DNA of 64,000 nt from JBBQNR01 sp963774075 (GCA_963774075.1 CAVZDP010000002.1:689297-753296), one strand, 5' to 3'; positions 9,420 to 19,437 are shown, counted from the stretch's first letter. The notes: a model not told the origin generated them from the sequence alone. Translations and numbers: made by a program.

Positions 9420-11508
9420 CGAAGCCTCCGCGACGCCGCGGGCGTGCAGCTCGAGCTGCCTGCCGGGCGTGGCGACGATCGCGTCGGGCGTGAAGCCGAA
9501 CTTCTTCTGCAGGTCCTTCAGGGGCGCGGAGGCGCCGAAGGTGTGCATCCCGATCATCGCTCCGCCGGTGCCGACGAAGCGCTCCCATCCGAACGTCGAG
9601 GCCTGCTCGACGGCGACGCGCGCCGCCCCGCTCGGGGGCAGCACCTCGTTCCTGTACTCGGGCGGCTGCTGGTCGAACAGCTCCCAGGACGGCATGCTGA
9701 CCACGCGCACCTTCTCGCCCGCGGCCGTGAGTTGCTCGTATGCGGCGACGCAGAGCGACACCTCGCTGCCGGTACCGATCAGGATCAGCTCCGGCTCGCC
9801 GTCGCCGGGGTCGGCGAGCACGTAGGCGCCACGCTCGAGGCCGGCCGCCGCGGCGTACCGGCCGCGGTCGAGGATCGGAACCGCCTGGCGGGTCAGCACG
9901 AGCGCCGCCGGGGAGTGGTGCATCCGCATCAGCACCCGCCATGCCTCCGCTGCCTCGTTGGCGTCGCAGGGCCGGATGGTGACAAGGCCCGGCGTCGCCC
10001 GCAGCGCCGCGAGCTGCTCGACGGGTTGATGCGTCGGGCCGTCCTCCCCGAGGCCGATCGAATCGTGCGTGAAGATCCAGATCGCCGGGATCTCCATCAG
10101 CGCGCTGAGGCGGATCGGCTCGCTGGCGTAGTCCGAGAAGATCAGGTACGTCGCACCGTAGGGGCGCAGCTTCGAGAGCGACAGCCCGTTCACGACGGCT
10201 GCCATGCCGTGCTCGCGGACCCGAAGTGGAGGAAGCGGCCGCCGCGTCGTCGGCGGTGAAGACGCCCGCCTCCTCGTAGAGTCAGCCCGACGCTGGTGGA
10301 GCCGGTGAGGTCGGCCGCGCCGCCGACCAGCCAGGGCACGTTGCGAGCGACGGCGTTCAGCGCCTGCCCCGACGCCTTGCGGGTCGGCATGCCCTTCTCG
10401 TCGGCCGGGAACTGCGGGAATGTCGCGGTCCCAGCCCTCCGGCAGCTCACGCCTCTGCATCCGCTCGAGATCGTCCGCAAGCTCGGGGTGCTCGACGCGG
10501 TAGCGCTCGAAGAGCTGCTCCCAGTCCTCTCGCAGCGCGCGCCCGCGCGCGCCGATGCCCTCGGCGAAGTGCTCCACGACTCCGTCGGGGATCAGGAACT
10601 GCGCGTCCTCGGGCCAGCCATAGCTGCGCTTGGCGAGGCGCACCTCCTCCTCGCCGAGCGGCTCGCCGTGGGCCTTGGCCGTGTCCTGGACGCCGGGGGC
10701 GCCGTAGCCGATGTGGCTGTCGACGACGATCAGCGTCGGCCGCTCGTCCTCGCGCTTGAAGGTGTCGAAGGCCCGACCGAGCATCTCGAGATCGTTCGCG
10801 TCGCCGACGTGTGACGTTCCAGCCCTGGGCGATGAAGCGGGCCGCCACGTCGTCGCTGAAGGTGAGCGCCGTGCTGCCGTCGATCGTGACGCGATTGTCG
10901 TCATAGATCCAGCACAGGTTCGAGAGCCTCAGGTGCCCGGCGATCGAAGCCGCCTCGTATGAGACTCCCTCCATCAGATCGCCGTCGCCGGCGAGCACGT
11001 ACACGTCGAAGTCGAACAGCTCGAAGCCGGGGCGGTTGAAGTGCGCCGCGAGCCACCGCCCTGCGATCGCCATCCCGACCGAGGTCGCGACGCCCTGGCC
11101 GAGCGGTCCGGTCGTGGTCTCGACGCCGGATGTCCAGCGGTACTCCGGGTGGCCGGCCGCCTTGGAGTCGAGCTGGCGGAAGTGCTCGATGTCGTCGAGC
11201 TTCACGGACAGCTCGCCGAGCGTCTCGTAGTCCGGGTCCACGGCCTTCACGCGGGCGAGGTGCAGCAGCGAGTAGAGCAGCATCGAGGCGTGTCCGGCCG
11301 ACAGCACGAAGCGGTCGCGGTTGGGCCAGATCGGGTCCTCGGGATCGAAGCGCAGGAACCGCTGCCAGAGCTCGTATGCGACCGGCGCCATCGCCATGGG
11401 CGTGCCCGGGTGGCCCGAGCTCGCCGCCTGGATAGCATCGATCGACAGCGTCCGGATCGTGTTGATGCACAGCTGGTCGAGCTCGGGCTCGGGTTGGGTG
11501 AGCGTCAT
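9416..11508 (-). CDS. tkt: Transketolase, frameshifted
   Basis: Thiamine-diphosphate enzyme moving two-carbon units between pentose and other sugar phosphates. The N-terminal domain has SGHPGTPMAMAP and the ThDP motif GDGDLMEGVSYEA. The middle domain has RVREHGMAAVVNGLSL with the catalytic Glu, then THDSIGLGEDGPTHQPVEQL. The C-terminal domain ends FGWERFVGTGGAMIGMHTFG. Shifts occur near 10820, 10420 and 10230. The start ATG at 11508 follows the inferred rpe stop by about 10 bp. Confidence 0.88.
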
Positions 11509-11517
11509 CGCGTTCTT

Positions 11518-12213
11518 TCAGTTCGGGTTCGGTCGAACTGACCTCGCCGTCGTCGCGGAGAGACAGATAAGCGCGTCCGATGTCAGGCTGGTCGAAGATC
11601 GACGTCCCGGCGACGAGCAGCGTGCTCCTGCTTTCGCGACCCGACGGCGTTTCTTCGTCGATGCCACCGTCCACCTGGACCAGCACCTCATCGGGAAGCT
11701 GGCGCCGGAGAAGCGCGATGCGTTAGAGCGCCTCGGGCATGAATGTCTGGCCGGAGTAGCCGGGGTGGATGCTCATGCAAATGACGAGGTCGGCTCCCGC
11801 GGCGGCCGCGAGCGCGCGCTCGATGGGGGTCTCGGGATTGAACGCGACCCCAACCCCAAGTCCGAGCGCTCGGGCCGCCGCGATGGTGCGCGAGGGATCC
11901 TCGCAGGCCTCGAGGTGGAACGTCACGCTGTCGCCGCCGGCGTCGGCGACCTGGGGGAAGTGCCTCTCCGGCTCGACGACCATCAGGTGGCAATCGATGG
12001 AACCCCGCGCCCATGGATAAGGGGCGCGATCGACTCGAGCACGATCGGACCCATCGTTATCGGCTCGACGAAGCGCCCGTCGCCAACGTCGAAGTGGAAG
12101 ATCCGGGCCCCGGCGTCGATGAGCTGCTCGATCTGAGCCCCGAGGTTCGCGAAGTCAGCCGCGTATAGTGACGGCTCTACCTCGATGCCTTGTACCCGTT
12201 CTGACAGGGACAT
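11518..12213 (-). CDS. rpe: Ribulose-phosphate 3-epimerase, frameshifted
   Basis: Interconverts ribulose 5-phosphate and xylulose 5-phosphate on a TIM barrel. EPSLYAADFANLGAQI opens the barrel. The metal/catalytic strand reads HFDVGDGRFV (family usual HxDVMDG, so Met is replaced by Gly). Later come HLMVVEPERHF, CMSIHPGYSGQTFMPEAL and VDGGIDEET. Shifts at about 12000 and 11720 split these blocks. It is the first gene of the minus-strand pathway operon and faces divergent rpiA across about 80 bp. Confidence 0.86.
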
Positions 12214-12293
12214 GAGGTTATTAGAGTGAGCGAGCGATTGTAGTCACCGGGGCCAGTGCCGCGGAGACTCGACTTAAGTGATTCGGTGGGTGA

Positions 12294-12949
12294 ATGACGA
12301 AACTGAGCTGATACTGAGCGTGAGAAGCGATTAGCGGCGGAGGCCGCCGCCGCGCTTGTCGAGGAAGGATCGACGGTCGGGCTCGGAACTGGCTCCACCG
12401 TCGCCTATCTCTTGCCGGCCCTCGCCGAACGCAGGCTCGACCTCCGCTGCGTCGTCACCTCTCGGGCCACCGAGGAGAAGGCTCGTCAGCTCGGCCTTCT
12501 CGTCGAGCCGTTCGACCGGCTGGACCGGCTCGACGTGGCGATCGACGGGGCGGATCAGATCGACCCGTCGGGATGGCTCGTGAAAGGAGGGGGCGGCGCC
12601 CACACTCGCGAGAAGATTGTGGCCCTCGCGGCTGATCACTTCGTCGTAATCGCTTCCTCCGACAAGCTGGTCGAGGCACTTCTCGCCTCCGGTGCCGCTC
12701 GAGTTACTTGCGTACGGCTGTCAGGCCACCCTTAGCGTGCTCACCCCGGTGTCACTTAGGAAGTCACCTGCGAGTCCGGACAGCGGTCTTCATCGCCGAC
12801 TATCTCGCTCCGATCGATAATCCCGCCAGCTCGCCGCACGGCTCGCCGCCACGCCCGGCGTGGTGGAGCACGGCCTCTTCTCTCCCGATCTCGTCGGCGA
12901 AGTACTCATCGGCCGTGGCTTCAAGGCCGATCGCTTCGTTCCCAGGTAG
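12294..12949 (+). CDS. rpiA: Ribose-5-phosphate isomerase A, frameshifted
   Basis: Converts ribose 5-phosphate to ribulose 5-phosphate. Blocks in order: LAAEAAAALVEEGSTVGLG (from about 12330), GTGSTVAYLLPALAERR, AIDGADQIDPSGWLVKGGGG and AHTREKIVALAADHFVVIA with catalytic residues. After a shift near 12695 the frame carries the C-terminal LVGEVLIGRGFKADRFVPR to TAG at 12947-12949. The start codon is uncertain because the 5' frame is also disturbed. Divergent from rpe, completing the non-oxidative branch. Confidence 0.82.
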
Positions 12950-12977
12950 CGCAGTCATCGGTAACGGCTCCACACGA

Positions 12978-13010
12978 CGAGCAGGTGCCGCTCGTTGCGG
13001 CACCTGCTCG
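12978..13010. terminator. Bidirectional hairpin between rpiA and doxX-like gene
   Basis: A perfect 14-bp inverted repeat, CGAGCAGGTGCCGC and its complement, encloses the 5-nt loop TCGTT. It lies between two convergent genes, and no strong T-tract follows on either side. Confidence 0.75.
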
Positions 13011-13025
13011 GGTGGTGCGGTCGCC

Positions 13026-13520
13026 TCAGTGGCGGCGAAACCGCAGCGGGGGGTCATATACGGAGGCCAGGCGGGCCAGGGTCAGCGCGGCGAGCATGAG
13101 TCCGAAGTCCCGCAGCGCGATGTCGTAGTAGTCGGAGTAGGTCAGGAGGTTGATGATGATGCCCCCCAACCAAGCAGCGACCACATACGCTCCGTAGCGC
13201 GGCTTCAGCGCGACGGCGAGGCCGGCAACGATCTCGGTGCCGCCGACGAAGTACATGAACTCCTGCCCCGTACCAGGTGCGATGTCGTTGATCCAGGGCG
13301 CGAGGTACTGAGGCCAGTCGACCATCACGTTGAAGAACTTGTCGAGCCCGAACGCAATCGGTGCGACGATGAATGCCAGCCGCATCAGAGCGTACGCCTG
13401 GTAACGGGGGTCGCGCCAGTCCGCGCGTGCGGTGGTGGCGTTCCCATTCTTCGATGACGTAACCGGCGATGCCGGCTCGTACTCGGTGGTGTGACTGTGA
13501 AGTGTGTGGGCTGAAGGCAA
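13026..13520 (-). CDS. DoxX-family membrane protein
   Basis: This 164-residue protein has a polar N-terminal tail (about 45 residues) and four predicted helices (about 45-62, 84-103, 108-127, 134-150). The first helix contains the RLAFIVAPIAFGLDKF pattern common in DoxX/DoxD-like proteins. The family is associated with thiosulfate/quinone oxidation or oxidative-stress membrane complexes; the exact role is unknown. The start is a TTG at 13520 preceded by AAAGGAG. A class A promoter lies about 48 nt upstream. Confidence 0.72.
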   Translation of the reverse strand: MPSAHTLHSHTTEYEPASPVTSSKNGNATTARADWRDPRYQAYALMRLAFIVAPIAFGLDKFFNVMVDWPQYLAPWINDIAPGTGQEFMYFVGGTEIVAGLAVALKPRYGAYVVAAWLGGIIINLLTYSDYYDIALRDFGLMLAALTLARLASVYDPPLRFRRH

Positions 13521-13567
13521 TTGAGTCTCCTTTGTCTCGATGCGCCCCAGGTTGGGCTTCTCTAGGA

Positions 13568-13596
13568 GTTAGCGTCCGGGCGCCGGAGGTTCTTAC
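13568..13596 (-). promoter_or_regulatory. Class A promoter motif upstream of DoxX gene
   Basis: Minus strand: GTAAGA (13596-13591), 17-nt spacer, GCTAAC (13573-13568). One of eight copies of the same two-part motif between 13.5 and 20.4 kb. Confidence 0.75.
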
Positions 13597-13636
13597 CTCC
13601 TGGCTCACTCTTACTCGCCTTCTACGCAGGGACCGG

Positions 13637-14560
13637 TTATCGGGTGACGAGCGTGGGACGGTCGGCGTGCTGCACGACAGCGTTGGAAACGCTTCCGAGC
13701 AGCATCGAGCGCACGCCCGTGAGTCCTCGCGACCCCATGACGATCATCGCCACGCGATAACGGTCGGCGATGTTGAGGATCGTCTTCCAGATGGGTCCGG
13801 TGGCCTCGATCGCGACCGACTCGGCCTCCAGGCCCGCGGCCTGTGCGATGCGGACGCCCTCGCTGGCGATCCGGCCGCCGTCCTCGGCTGCCGCCCGATC
13901 GAGCGAGACGGAGTTGACCCTGCCGGTGGTCGCGCCCGACCAGGAAAGGATGCCCCCGCCAACGATCGGCTGCCATACCGTCAGAACCAGCGCATGCCTA
14001 CCGCGGAGCAGGTCGCCCGCGCGCTCGATTGCATGCTTGGCATCCTCAGATCCGTCGTAGCAAATAAGCAGAGGGCCATCAGCGGCTTCCACCTGCCCTC
14101 GTGGGTCCACCGCGAAGGTCGTCACCGGCAGACCAAAGCGGTCCTGGACGCGCTTGATCAGCCCTCGTTCCTGCCAGTTGGAGTGCTCTGAGCTGCGCAG
14201 CGCGATCAAGATGTGATCGGGCCGGAACTCCGCAACGGCATCCTCGAAGGCGGTCAGGATGCTGTCATCGCCGGTTTTCCCGCTGGCCCGGGCGGCGATC
14301 GAGCTCATGTTGCCGAGGACGGTGTCGAGACGCTCATCCGCGGCATGTCGGGACGGATTGAGCTCAGAGGCCAGCCAGTCAAGTCGACCAGGAAGGCTGG
14401 GGGTGACCACGTACAGCTCGGCCGCGTCGTCGATGACAGCGCGCACCGCACGCGGCAGCTCATCCACGTCAGCCACCGCAGCATCCGAGACAAACAGGAG
14501 CCGCTGGATCGGTCTTCCGACGTCAGGGCTGCTCGGTTGGTTCGGTGAAAGCGGATGCAT
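13637..14560 (-). CDS. Tandem universal stress protein
   Basis: This protein of about 307 residues has two Usp-like domains. The N-terminal half (about 15-155) lacks an obvious nucleotide loop. The C-terminal half begins LLICYDGSEDAKHAIERA and ends with the ATP-binding pattern GSRGLTGVRSMLLGSVSNAV. The start ATG at 14560 is chosen for the GGAGG about 10 nt upstream. The N-terminal half resembles the stand-alone protein at 28277-28684. It is controlled by a class A promoter. Confidence 0.85.
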   Translation of the reverse strand: MHPLSPNQPSSPDVGRPIQRLLFVSDAAVADVDELPRAVRAVIDDAAELYVVTPSLPGRLDWLASELNPSRHAADERLDTVLGNMSSIAARASGKTGDDSILTAFEDAVAEFRPDHILIALRSSEHSNWQERGLIKRVQDRFGLPVTTFAVDPRGQVEAADGPLLICYDGSEDAKHAIERAGDLLRGRHALVLTVWQPIVGGGILSWSGATTGRVNSVSLDRAAAEDGGRIASEGVRIAQAAGLEAESVAIEATGPIWKTILNIADRYRVAMIVMGSRGLTGVRSMLLGSVSNAVVQHADRPTLVTR

Positions 14561-14621
14561 TGAAGCGGGCCTCCTACTTCTCGAGCTGTTTTGCCGCAAG
14601 GTGATCAGGCGGCTTCTAATG

Positions 14622-14651
14622 GTTAGCTTCCGTACCCCTGGAGGTTCTTAC
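14622..14651 (-). promoter_or_regulatory. Class A promoter motif upstream of tandem Usp gene
   Basis: Minus strand: GTAAGA (14651-14646), 18-nt spacer, GCTAAC (14627-14622), about 62 nt before the ATG. The first eight spacer bases (ACCTCCxG) resemble those of the DoxX copy. Confidence 0.75.
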
Positions 14652-14671
14652 GTGTGAGCCGTGGCGACGAG

Positions 14672-16093
14672 CTATGTCGTCCTCACGCCTTCGTGTCCGA
14701 GCCCGGCAGTGATAGGCGAGGTGGGTAGCTCACTCGTACGAGACGAAAGCGGTTGGGTTCGCGGCTCGCCTCGTAGCTGGGGTGCGCGAAGTCGCGCGAG
14801 AGCGTGTCGAGCCAGGTCGACTCGCCGGCGTCGTTGCAACTGCTCGCGGTTCATCCCGCGCCTACCCTCGATCGCAACGAGCTCCTCGAGCGGGATGTCT
14901 GGGTCGGCGAGACGCCGGTCCTCGACAGCCACACGCTCGCGTATGAGCCGCTGGATATGTTCATTGACGTCCCACACGTTCACGTTCATGCCCGCCACGA
15001 CGTGATCTCCGGTCAGCCAGAAGGCAATGAACTCCCGGCTCGCGGGGTCACCCCGGAATACGACTCGGTCCCAGCTGTGAGCGAAGCCGGAGTACTCCAT
15101 GCCGACGTCGTACTGATCTGAGAAGAAATACGGGATGCGGTGGTAGGCGTCCGTATGCCCGAGCATGTTGCGGGCGGCTGCCGGCCCCTGGTTCAGTGCA
15201 TTGGACCAGTGCTCGACGCGGATCCCTTGCCCGTAGAACGGGTGGTGGGCATGGGCAACGTCGCCCGCGGCGAACACGCCGGGCCCGCTGGTCTGTAGGT
15301 GCTCGTCGACGAGGATCCCGTCATCCACCGCGATGCCGGCCTCCGCGGCGAGCTGGGTGCGCGGCTGCACGCCGACTCCGACGACCACGAAGTCGCACTC
15401 GAGTTCGCGCCCGTCGCTGGTGCGGACGCGCTCGACGCGCTTGTCTCCCTCAAAGGCCTCGACGCCTGTCTCCATGAGCATCTGCACCCCGTGGCCGGCG
15501 TGGATGTCGCGGTAGACGGCGCCCACTTCACTGCCAAGTACTCGCTCCAACGGGACCGTGTTGGGGTCGATGACGGTGACGTCGAGGCCCCGCTGGCGGG
15601 CCGAGGCAGCGACCTCGGCGCCGATCCACCCGGCGCCGACCACGACGACCCTGCCACCGCGGTCCAGCCGTTCGCGGAGGACGTCGGAGTCCTCGACGCT
15701 GCGTAGGTAGAGCACCCCGTCAAGCTCGCTGCCGGGAATCTGAAGCTGTCGTGGCTCGGCACCGGTGGTCAGCAGCAGCCGGTTGTAGCGCAGCCGTTCG
15801 CCGTCGTCGAGCGTCAACTCCTTAGATGACGTGTTCAGATGCACGGCGGTCCGACCGAGGCGCAGATCGATGCTCTGCTCGGCGTAGAAGCCTTCGTTGT
15901 GGACGTAGATCTTCTCGCGCCCGGCCTCGCCACGGAGGTAGTCCTTCGAGAGCGGCGGCCGTTCGTAGGGGCGCTCGTCCTCGGCGCCAATTAGCACGAG
16001 GCGCCCGTCGAATCCCTCGGCACGCAGGGTCTCGGCGGCCTTGGCGCCGGCCAGGCTGGCGCCCACGATGACGAATGTCTGCTTAGTGGTCAT
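14672..16093 (-). CDS. NAD(P)H-dependent ferredoxin/rubredoxin reductase-type flavoprotein
   Basis: Transfers electrons from NAD(P)H via FAD to a ferredoxin-like partner. FAD loop FVIVGASLAGAKAAETL (residues 7-23), NAD loop VVVVGAGWIGAEVA (about 147), flavin block GVFAAGDVAHAHHP (about 266) and a C-terminal reductase-type domain are all present. The stop-start overlap ATGA couples it to folE. The last about 75 residues are Arg-rich beyond the usual family end (near PDIPLEELVAI) and may reflect a frameshift near 14870. Confidence 0.85.
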   Translation of the reverse strand: MTTKQTFVIVGASLAGAKAAETLRAEGFDGRLVLIGAEDERPYERPPLSKDYLRGEAGREKIYVHNEGFYAEQSIDLRLGRTAVHLNTSSKELTLDDGERLRYNRLLLTTGAEPRQLQIPGSELDGVLYLRSVEDSDVLRERLDRGGRVVVVGAGWIGAEVAASARQRGLDVTVIDPNTVPLERVLGSEVGAVYRDIHAGHGVQMLMETGVEAFEGDKRVERVRTSDGRELECDFVVVGVGVQPRTQLAAEAGIAVDDGILVDEHLQTSGPGVFAAGDVAHAHHPFYGQGIRVEHWSNALNQGPAAARNMLGHTDAYHRIPYFFSDQYDVGMEYSGFAHSWDRVVFRGDPASREFIAFWLTGDHVVAGMNVNVWDVNEHIQRLIRERVAVEDRRLADPDIPLEELVAIEGRRGMNREQLQRRRRVDLARHALARLRAPQLRGEPRTQPLSSRTSELPTSPITAGLGHEGVRTT

Positions 16094-16719
16094 GCAATCT
16101 CCCTCGTGGTCAAGGCCAGGAACTCCTGGCGGGTGCGGGCGTCGTCGCGAACCAGGCCGCGCAGTGCGGAGGTCACGGTCCTGGAGCCGAACTTCTGCAC
16201 GCCGCGCAGCGACATGCACAGATGCTCGGCCTCCAAGACCACGCCGACGCCCTTGGGCTGGAGCTCATGCTCGAGCCAGTCGACGATCTGGGTGGTCAAG
16301 CGCTCCTGGGTCTGAAGGTCGCGGGCGAACAGCTCGACGACGCGACCGAACTTGCTCAGGCCGATGATCCGTTCGCGTGGGAGGTACCCGATGTGCGCCA
16401 CGCCGTAGAAGGGCAGCAGGTGGTGCATGCACAGCGAGTGAAACGGGATCGCCCGAGCGACGATCAGCTCGTCGTAACCGTCGTCGTTGGGGAAGGTGGT
16501 CGCCCGAAACGGCTGCGGCGTCAGCAGCTCGGAAAAGGCGTCGGCGACGCGACGAGGCGTCTCTTGAAGCGCTTCGGAGTCGATGTCGGCGCCTAGCGCC
16601 CCAAGGAGCTCGCGAGCGGCACGTTGCACTCCGGCATGGTCGATCTCGCGGTGGGAGTCGCGGGTCACGGCTGGTGTCGCCAGCGCGAGTCCCGTGACCC
16701 GCGGGGGTGGTGTGGTCAT
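16090..16719 (-). CDS. folE: GTP cyclohydrolase I
   Basis: Makes dihydroneopterin triphosphate from GTP for folate/pterin synthesis. This 209-residue protein carries the zinc ligands in FHSLCMHHLLPFYG (Cys, His) and EAEHLCMSLRGVQKFG (Cys), plus GLSKFGRVVELFARDLQ. It is intact. The ATG at 16719 lies only 6 nt after the -10 element of a class A promoter, so the mRNA is probably leaderless. The pairing with a ferredoxin reductase in a stress-type regulon is unusual for a housekeeping folE. Confidence 0.92.
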   Translation of the reverse strand: MTTPPPRVTGLALATPAVTRDSHREIDHAGVQRAARELLGALGADIDSEALQETPRRVADAFSELLTPQPFRATTFPNDDGYDELIVARAIPFHSLCMHHLLPFYGVAHIGYLPRERIIGLSKFGRVVELFARDLQTQERLTTQIVDWLEHELQPKGVGVVLEAEHLCMSLRGVQKFGSRTVTSALRGLVRDDARTRQEFLALTTREIA

Positions 16720-16725
16720 GTAGGT

Positions 16726-16754
16726 CTTAGCGTCGTCATCCTCCGATCTCTTAC
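16726..16754 (-). promoter_or_regulatory. Class A promoter motif upstream of folE
   Basis: Minus strand: GTAAGA (16754-16749), 17-nt spacer, GCTAAG (16731-16726). The folE ATG begins 6 nt downstream of the -10 hexamer. Confidence 0.8.
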
Positions 16755-16829
16755 CGATGCGCCCCGCGGAGGGAGCGACTGTTTCGGGATTCTGCTCCAG
16801 GTCGGTGGAGCTGAAGTAACTGACTGCGC

Positions 16830-16857
16830 GTAAGAGCGCGGGTTGCTGCGCGCTAAG
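16830..16857 (+). promoter_or_regulatory. Class A promoter motif upstream of DUF2180 gene
   Basis: GTAAGA (16830-16835), 16-nt spacer, GCTAAG (16852-16857). It is divergent from the folE copy and 58 nt before the ATG of the small cysteine-rich gene. Confidence 0.75.
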
Positions 16858-16915
16858 AGGGCATAGACATCACTCAGGCGCCGGCTTTGCGCCCCTGGAC
16901 AGTAAGGAGAACGGA

Positions 16916-17095
16916 ATGCAGTGTCACGAGTGCGCAGTTACAGGGCGTAAAGCAGGAGCAGTTGCGCTCTGCAAGCTCTGCTCGGCGGGACTTTGCCTTG
17001 GCCATCTACAGGAGGCGGCGAACTATTCGAAGCGGGTGGGACCAGCCTGGCATGCCCGCATACGACTTGGAGCACGCATCCAAAGCGTCGGGTAG
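16916..17095 (+). CDS. DUF2180-like small cysteine-rich protein
   Basis: This 59-residue protein begins MQCHECAVTGRKAGAVALC and continues KLCSAGLCLGH, a double CxxC pattern with a following Cys/His that fits a zinc-binding treble-clef or ribbon. The family DUF2180 is small and actinobacterial. A good ribosome-binding site AAGGAGA (16904-16910) precedes the ATG. It lies between two class A promoters and is expressed from the first. Family assignment rests on motif and size only. Confidence 0.65.
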   Translation: MQCHECAVTGRKAGAVALCKLCSAGLCLGHLQEAANYSKRVGPAWHARIRLGARIQSVG

Positions 17096-17119
17096 CCGCA
17101 AACCCTCCAGGCGCGAGAG

Positions 17120-17149
17120 GTAAGAACGCTGTTGTTGCAGCGAGCTAAG
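17120..17149 (+). promoter_or_regulatory. Class A promoter motif upstream of OsmC gene
   Basis: GTAAGA (17120-17125), 18-nt spacer, GCTAAG (17144-17149). An ATG (17155) begins 5 nt downstream and opens a 20-codon leader ORF. Confidence 0.78.
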
Positions 17150-17154
17150 AGGCC

Positions 17155-17217
17155 ATGGACACAACGAACCGCGCCGCTGCACCACCAAGCGCGGAGGAAG
17201 GATTGCGCCATGAGTGA
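17155..17217 (+). CDS. Putative leaderless 20-codon leader ORF before osmC
   Basis: ATG at 17155, 5 nt after the class A -10 element, opens 20 codons (MDTTNRAAAPPSAEEGLRHE) ending at TGA 17215-17217. The stop lies just inside the OsmC gene start (ATG 17210), so ribosomes finishing here could reinitiate at osmC. The osmC ribosome-binding site lies within this ORF. Existence as a translated peptide is inference from promoter spacing. Confidence 0.4.
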   Translation: MDTTNRAAAPPSAEEGLRHE

Positions 17218-17698
17218 TCTGAGCTTCGATGTTGAGTTGATGTGGTCCGAAACCGAGGGTAAGGGCGCTGGAGAGATCCAGACCGACGACCTCGTTCTCG
17301 AGCTCTCCGGTCCGGAATCGATGGGTGGCCGCGGCGTCGGCACCAACCCCGAGGAGTTGCTCGTCTCTGCCGTGTCGTCCTGCTTCACGGCAACGCTGTT
17401 CGCGGTGCTGCGCCGTGCCAAGCTTCCGGTCGACTCGCTGGAGGTGGGCGCCAGCGGCACCGTGACCGGTTTCCCAGGCCATACGCGGTTTGCGGGCATC
17501 ACGGTAAACCCCACGATCCTGGGAGGCGACGCCACGCGTCACCCGGAGTACGAAGCGGCAGCTGAGCGCGCCCACGATCGCTGCTTCATCGGCCACACCC
17601 TCTCTCCCGACGTCTACTACGAGGTCGGCTCAGTACGGGTGCGAGAGAACGCGGCGCTCGATGCCGACGAGCCCTCGCCCGCTTGGCGAGCGGCGTGA
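17210..17698 (+). CDS. OsmC/Ohr-family peroxide reductase
   Basis: This 162-residue protein detoxifies organic or fatty-acid peroxides by a two-cysteine mechanism. The conserved cysteines are in SAVSSCFTATLFAVL (about residue 62) and HDRCFIGHTLSP (about 124); GVGTNPEELL precedes the first, as in the family. Start ATG 17210 is supported by GGAGGAAGG at 17193-17201. The next gene (DUF488) starts 16 nt after its stop, so they are probably one unit. Confidence 0.88.
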   Translation: MSDLSFDVELMWSETEGKGAGEIQTDDLVLELSGPESMGGRGVGTNPEELLVSAVSSCFTATLFAVLRRAKLPVDSLEVGASGTVTGFPGHTRFAGITVNPTILGGDATRHPEYEAAAERAHDRCFIGHTLSPDVYYEVGSVRVRENAALDADEPSPAWRAA

Positions 17699-17714
17699 GA
17701 TGGAGTGAGCGGCG

Positions 17715-18068
17715 GTGACCGTCGATGTGCGGATCAAGCGAGCCTACGACGCGGCCGAGCCCGGTGACGGCTACCGCGTGCTGATCGACCACGTCTGGCC
17801 CCGTGGGGTCTCCCGTGAGCGCGCCAACTTGGACGAGTGGGCACGGGAGCTGGCACCCAGCGACGAGTTGCGCAAATGGTTCGGCCACGTTCCCGAGCGG
17901 TTCGGCAAGTTTCGCTCTCGCTATCGCCGCGAGCTCGCCGCCCAGGGCGAGCGCCTCGCGGACCTGCGCCGCCGCGCGCGCAAGGGGCCCGTGACGATCG
18001 TCTACGCCGCTCGCGATCGTGAGCACAACAACGCCGTCGTTCTCGCTGAGCTCGTACGCGAGCGCTGA
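17715..18068 (+). CDS. DUF488-family protein
   Basis: This 117-residue protein has the DUF488 signature DHVWPRGVSRERANLDEWAR (about residues 25-44), then LRKWFGH and a basic middle and VTIVYAARDREHNNAVVLAE near the end. The function is unknown, though the family is often near stress genes. Start GTG at 17715. It follows OsmC closely and shares its promoter. Confidence 0.85.
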   Translation: MTVDVRIKRAYDAAEPGDGYRVLIDHVWPRGVSRERANLDEWARELAPSDELRKWFGHVPERFGKFRSRYRRELAAQGERLADLRRRARKGPVTIVYAARDREHNNAVVLAELVRER

Positions 18069-18100
18069 CGCTTGGGCACCGCTGCTGCGGCGCTGAGGCC

Positions 18101-18129
18101 GTAAGACCAAGCGGCGAATGGGAGCTAAC
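18101..18129 (+). promoter_or_regulatory. Class A promoter motif upstream of acyl-CoA dehydrogenase
   Basis: GTAAGA (18101-18106), 17-nt spacer, GCTAAC (18124-18129), 48 nt before the ATG. Confidence 0.75.
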
Positions 18130-18177
18130 AGGTCGAGAGACATAAGACCACAAGCCCAACCGAACCGAGGAACGACG

Positions 18178-19362
<1,185 letters not shown>

Positions 19363-19403
19363 CTCCAGGCCCGCCCCAGGCGACCAAGAATGCTCGCTCG
19401 TGC

Positions 19404-19432
19404 GTAAGAGCGGCGCGCATCGCGACGCTAAA
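19404..19432 (+). promoter_or_regulatory. Class A promoter motif upstream of patatin gene
   Basis: GTAAGA (19404-19409), 17-nt spacer, GCTAAA (19427-19432). The ATG at 19438 is 5 nt downstream: leaderless configuration. Confidence 0.8.
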
Positions 19433-19437
19433 TAGAC

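Noticed and set aside
8358..10904. 848-codon open frame spanning tkt, tal and beyond
   Set aside because: It is a chimera created by frameshifts: the frame passes from transketolase sequence into non-coding-like Arg-rich translation of tal. The real genes run tkt then tal-pgi in changing frames.
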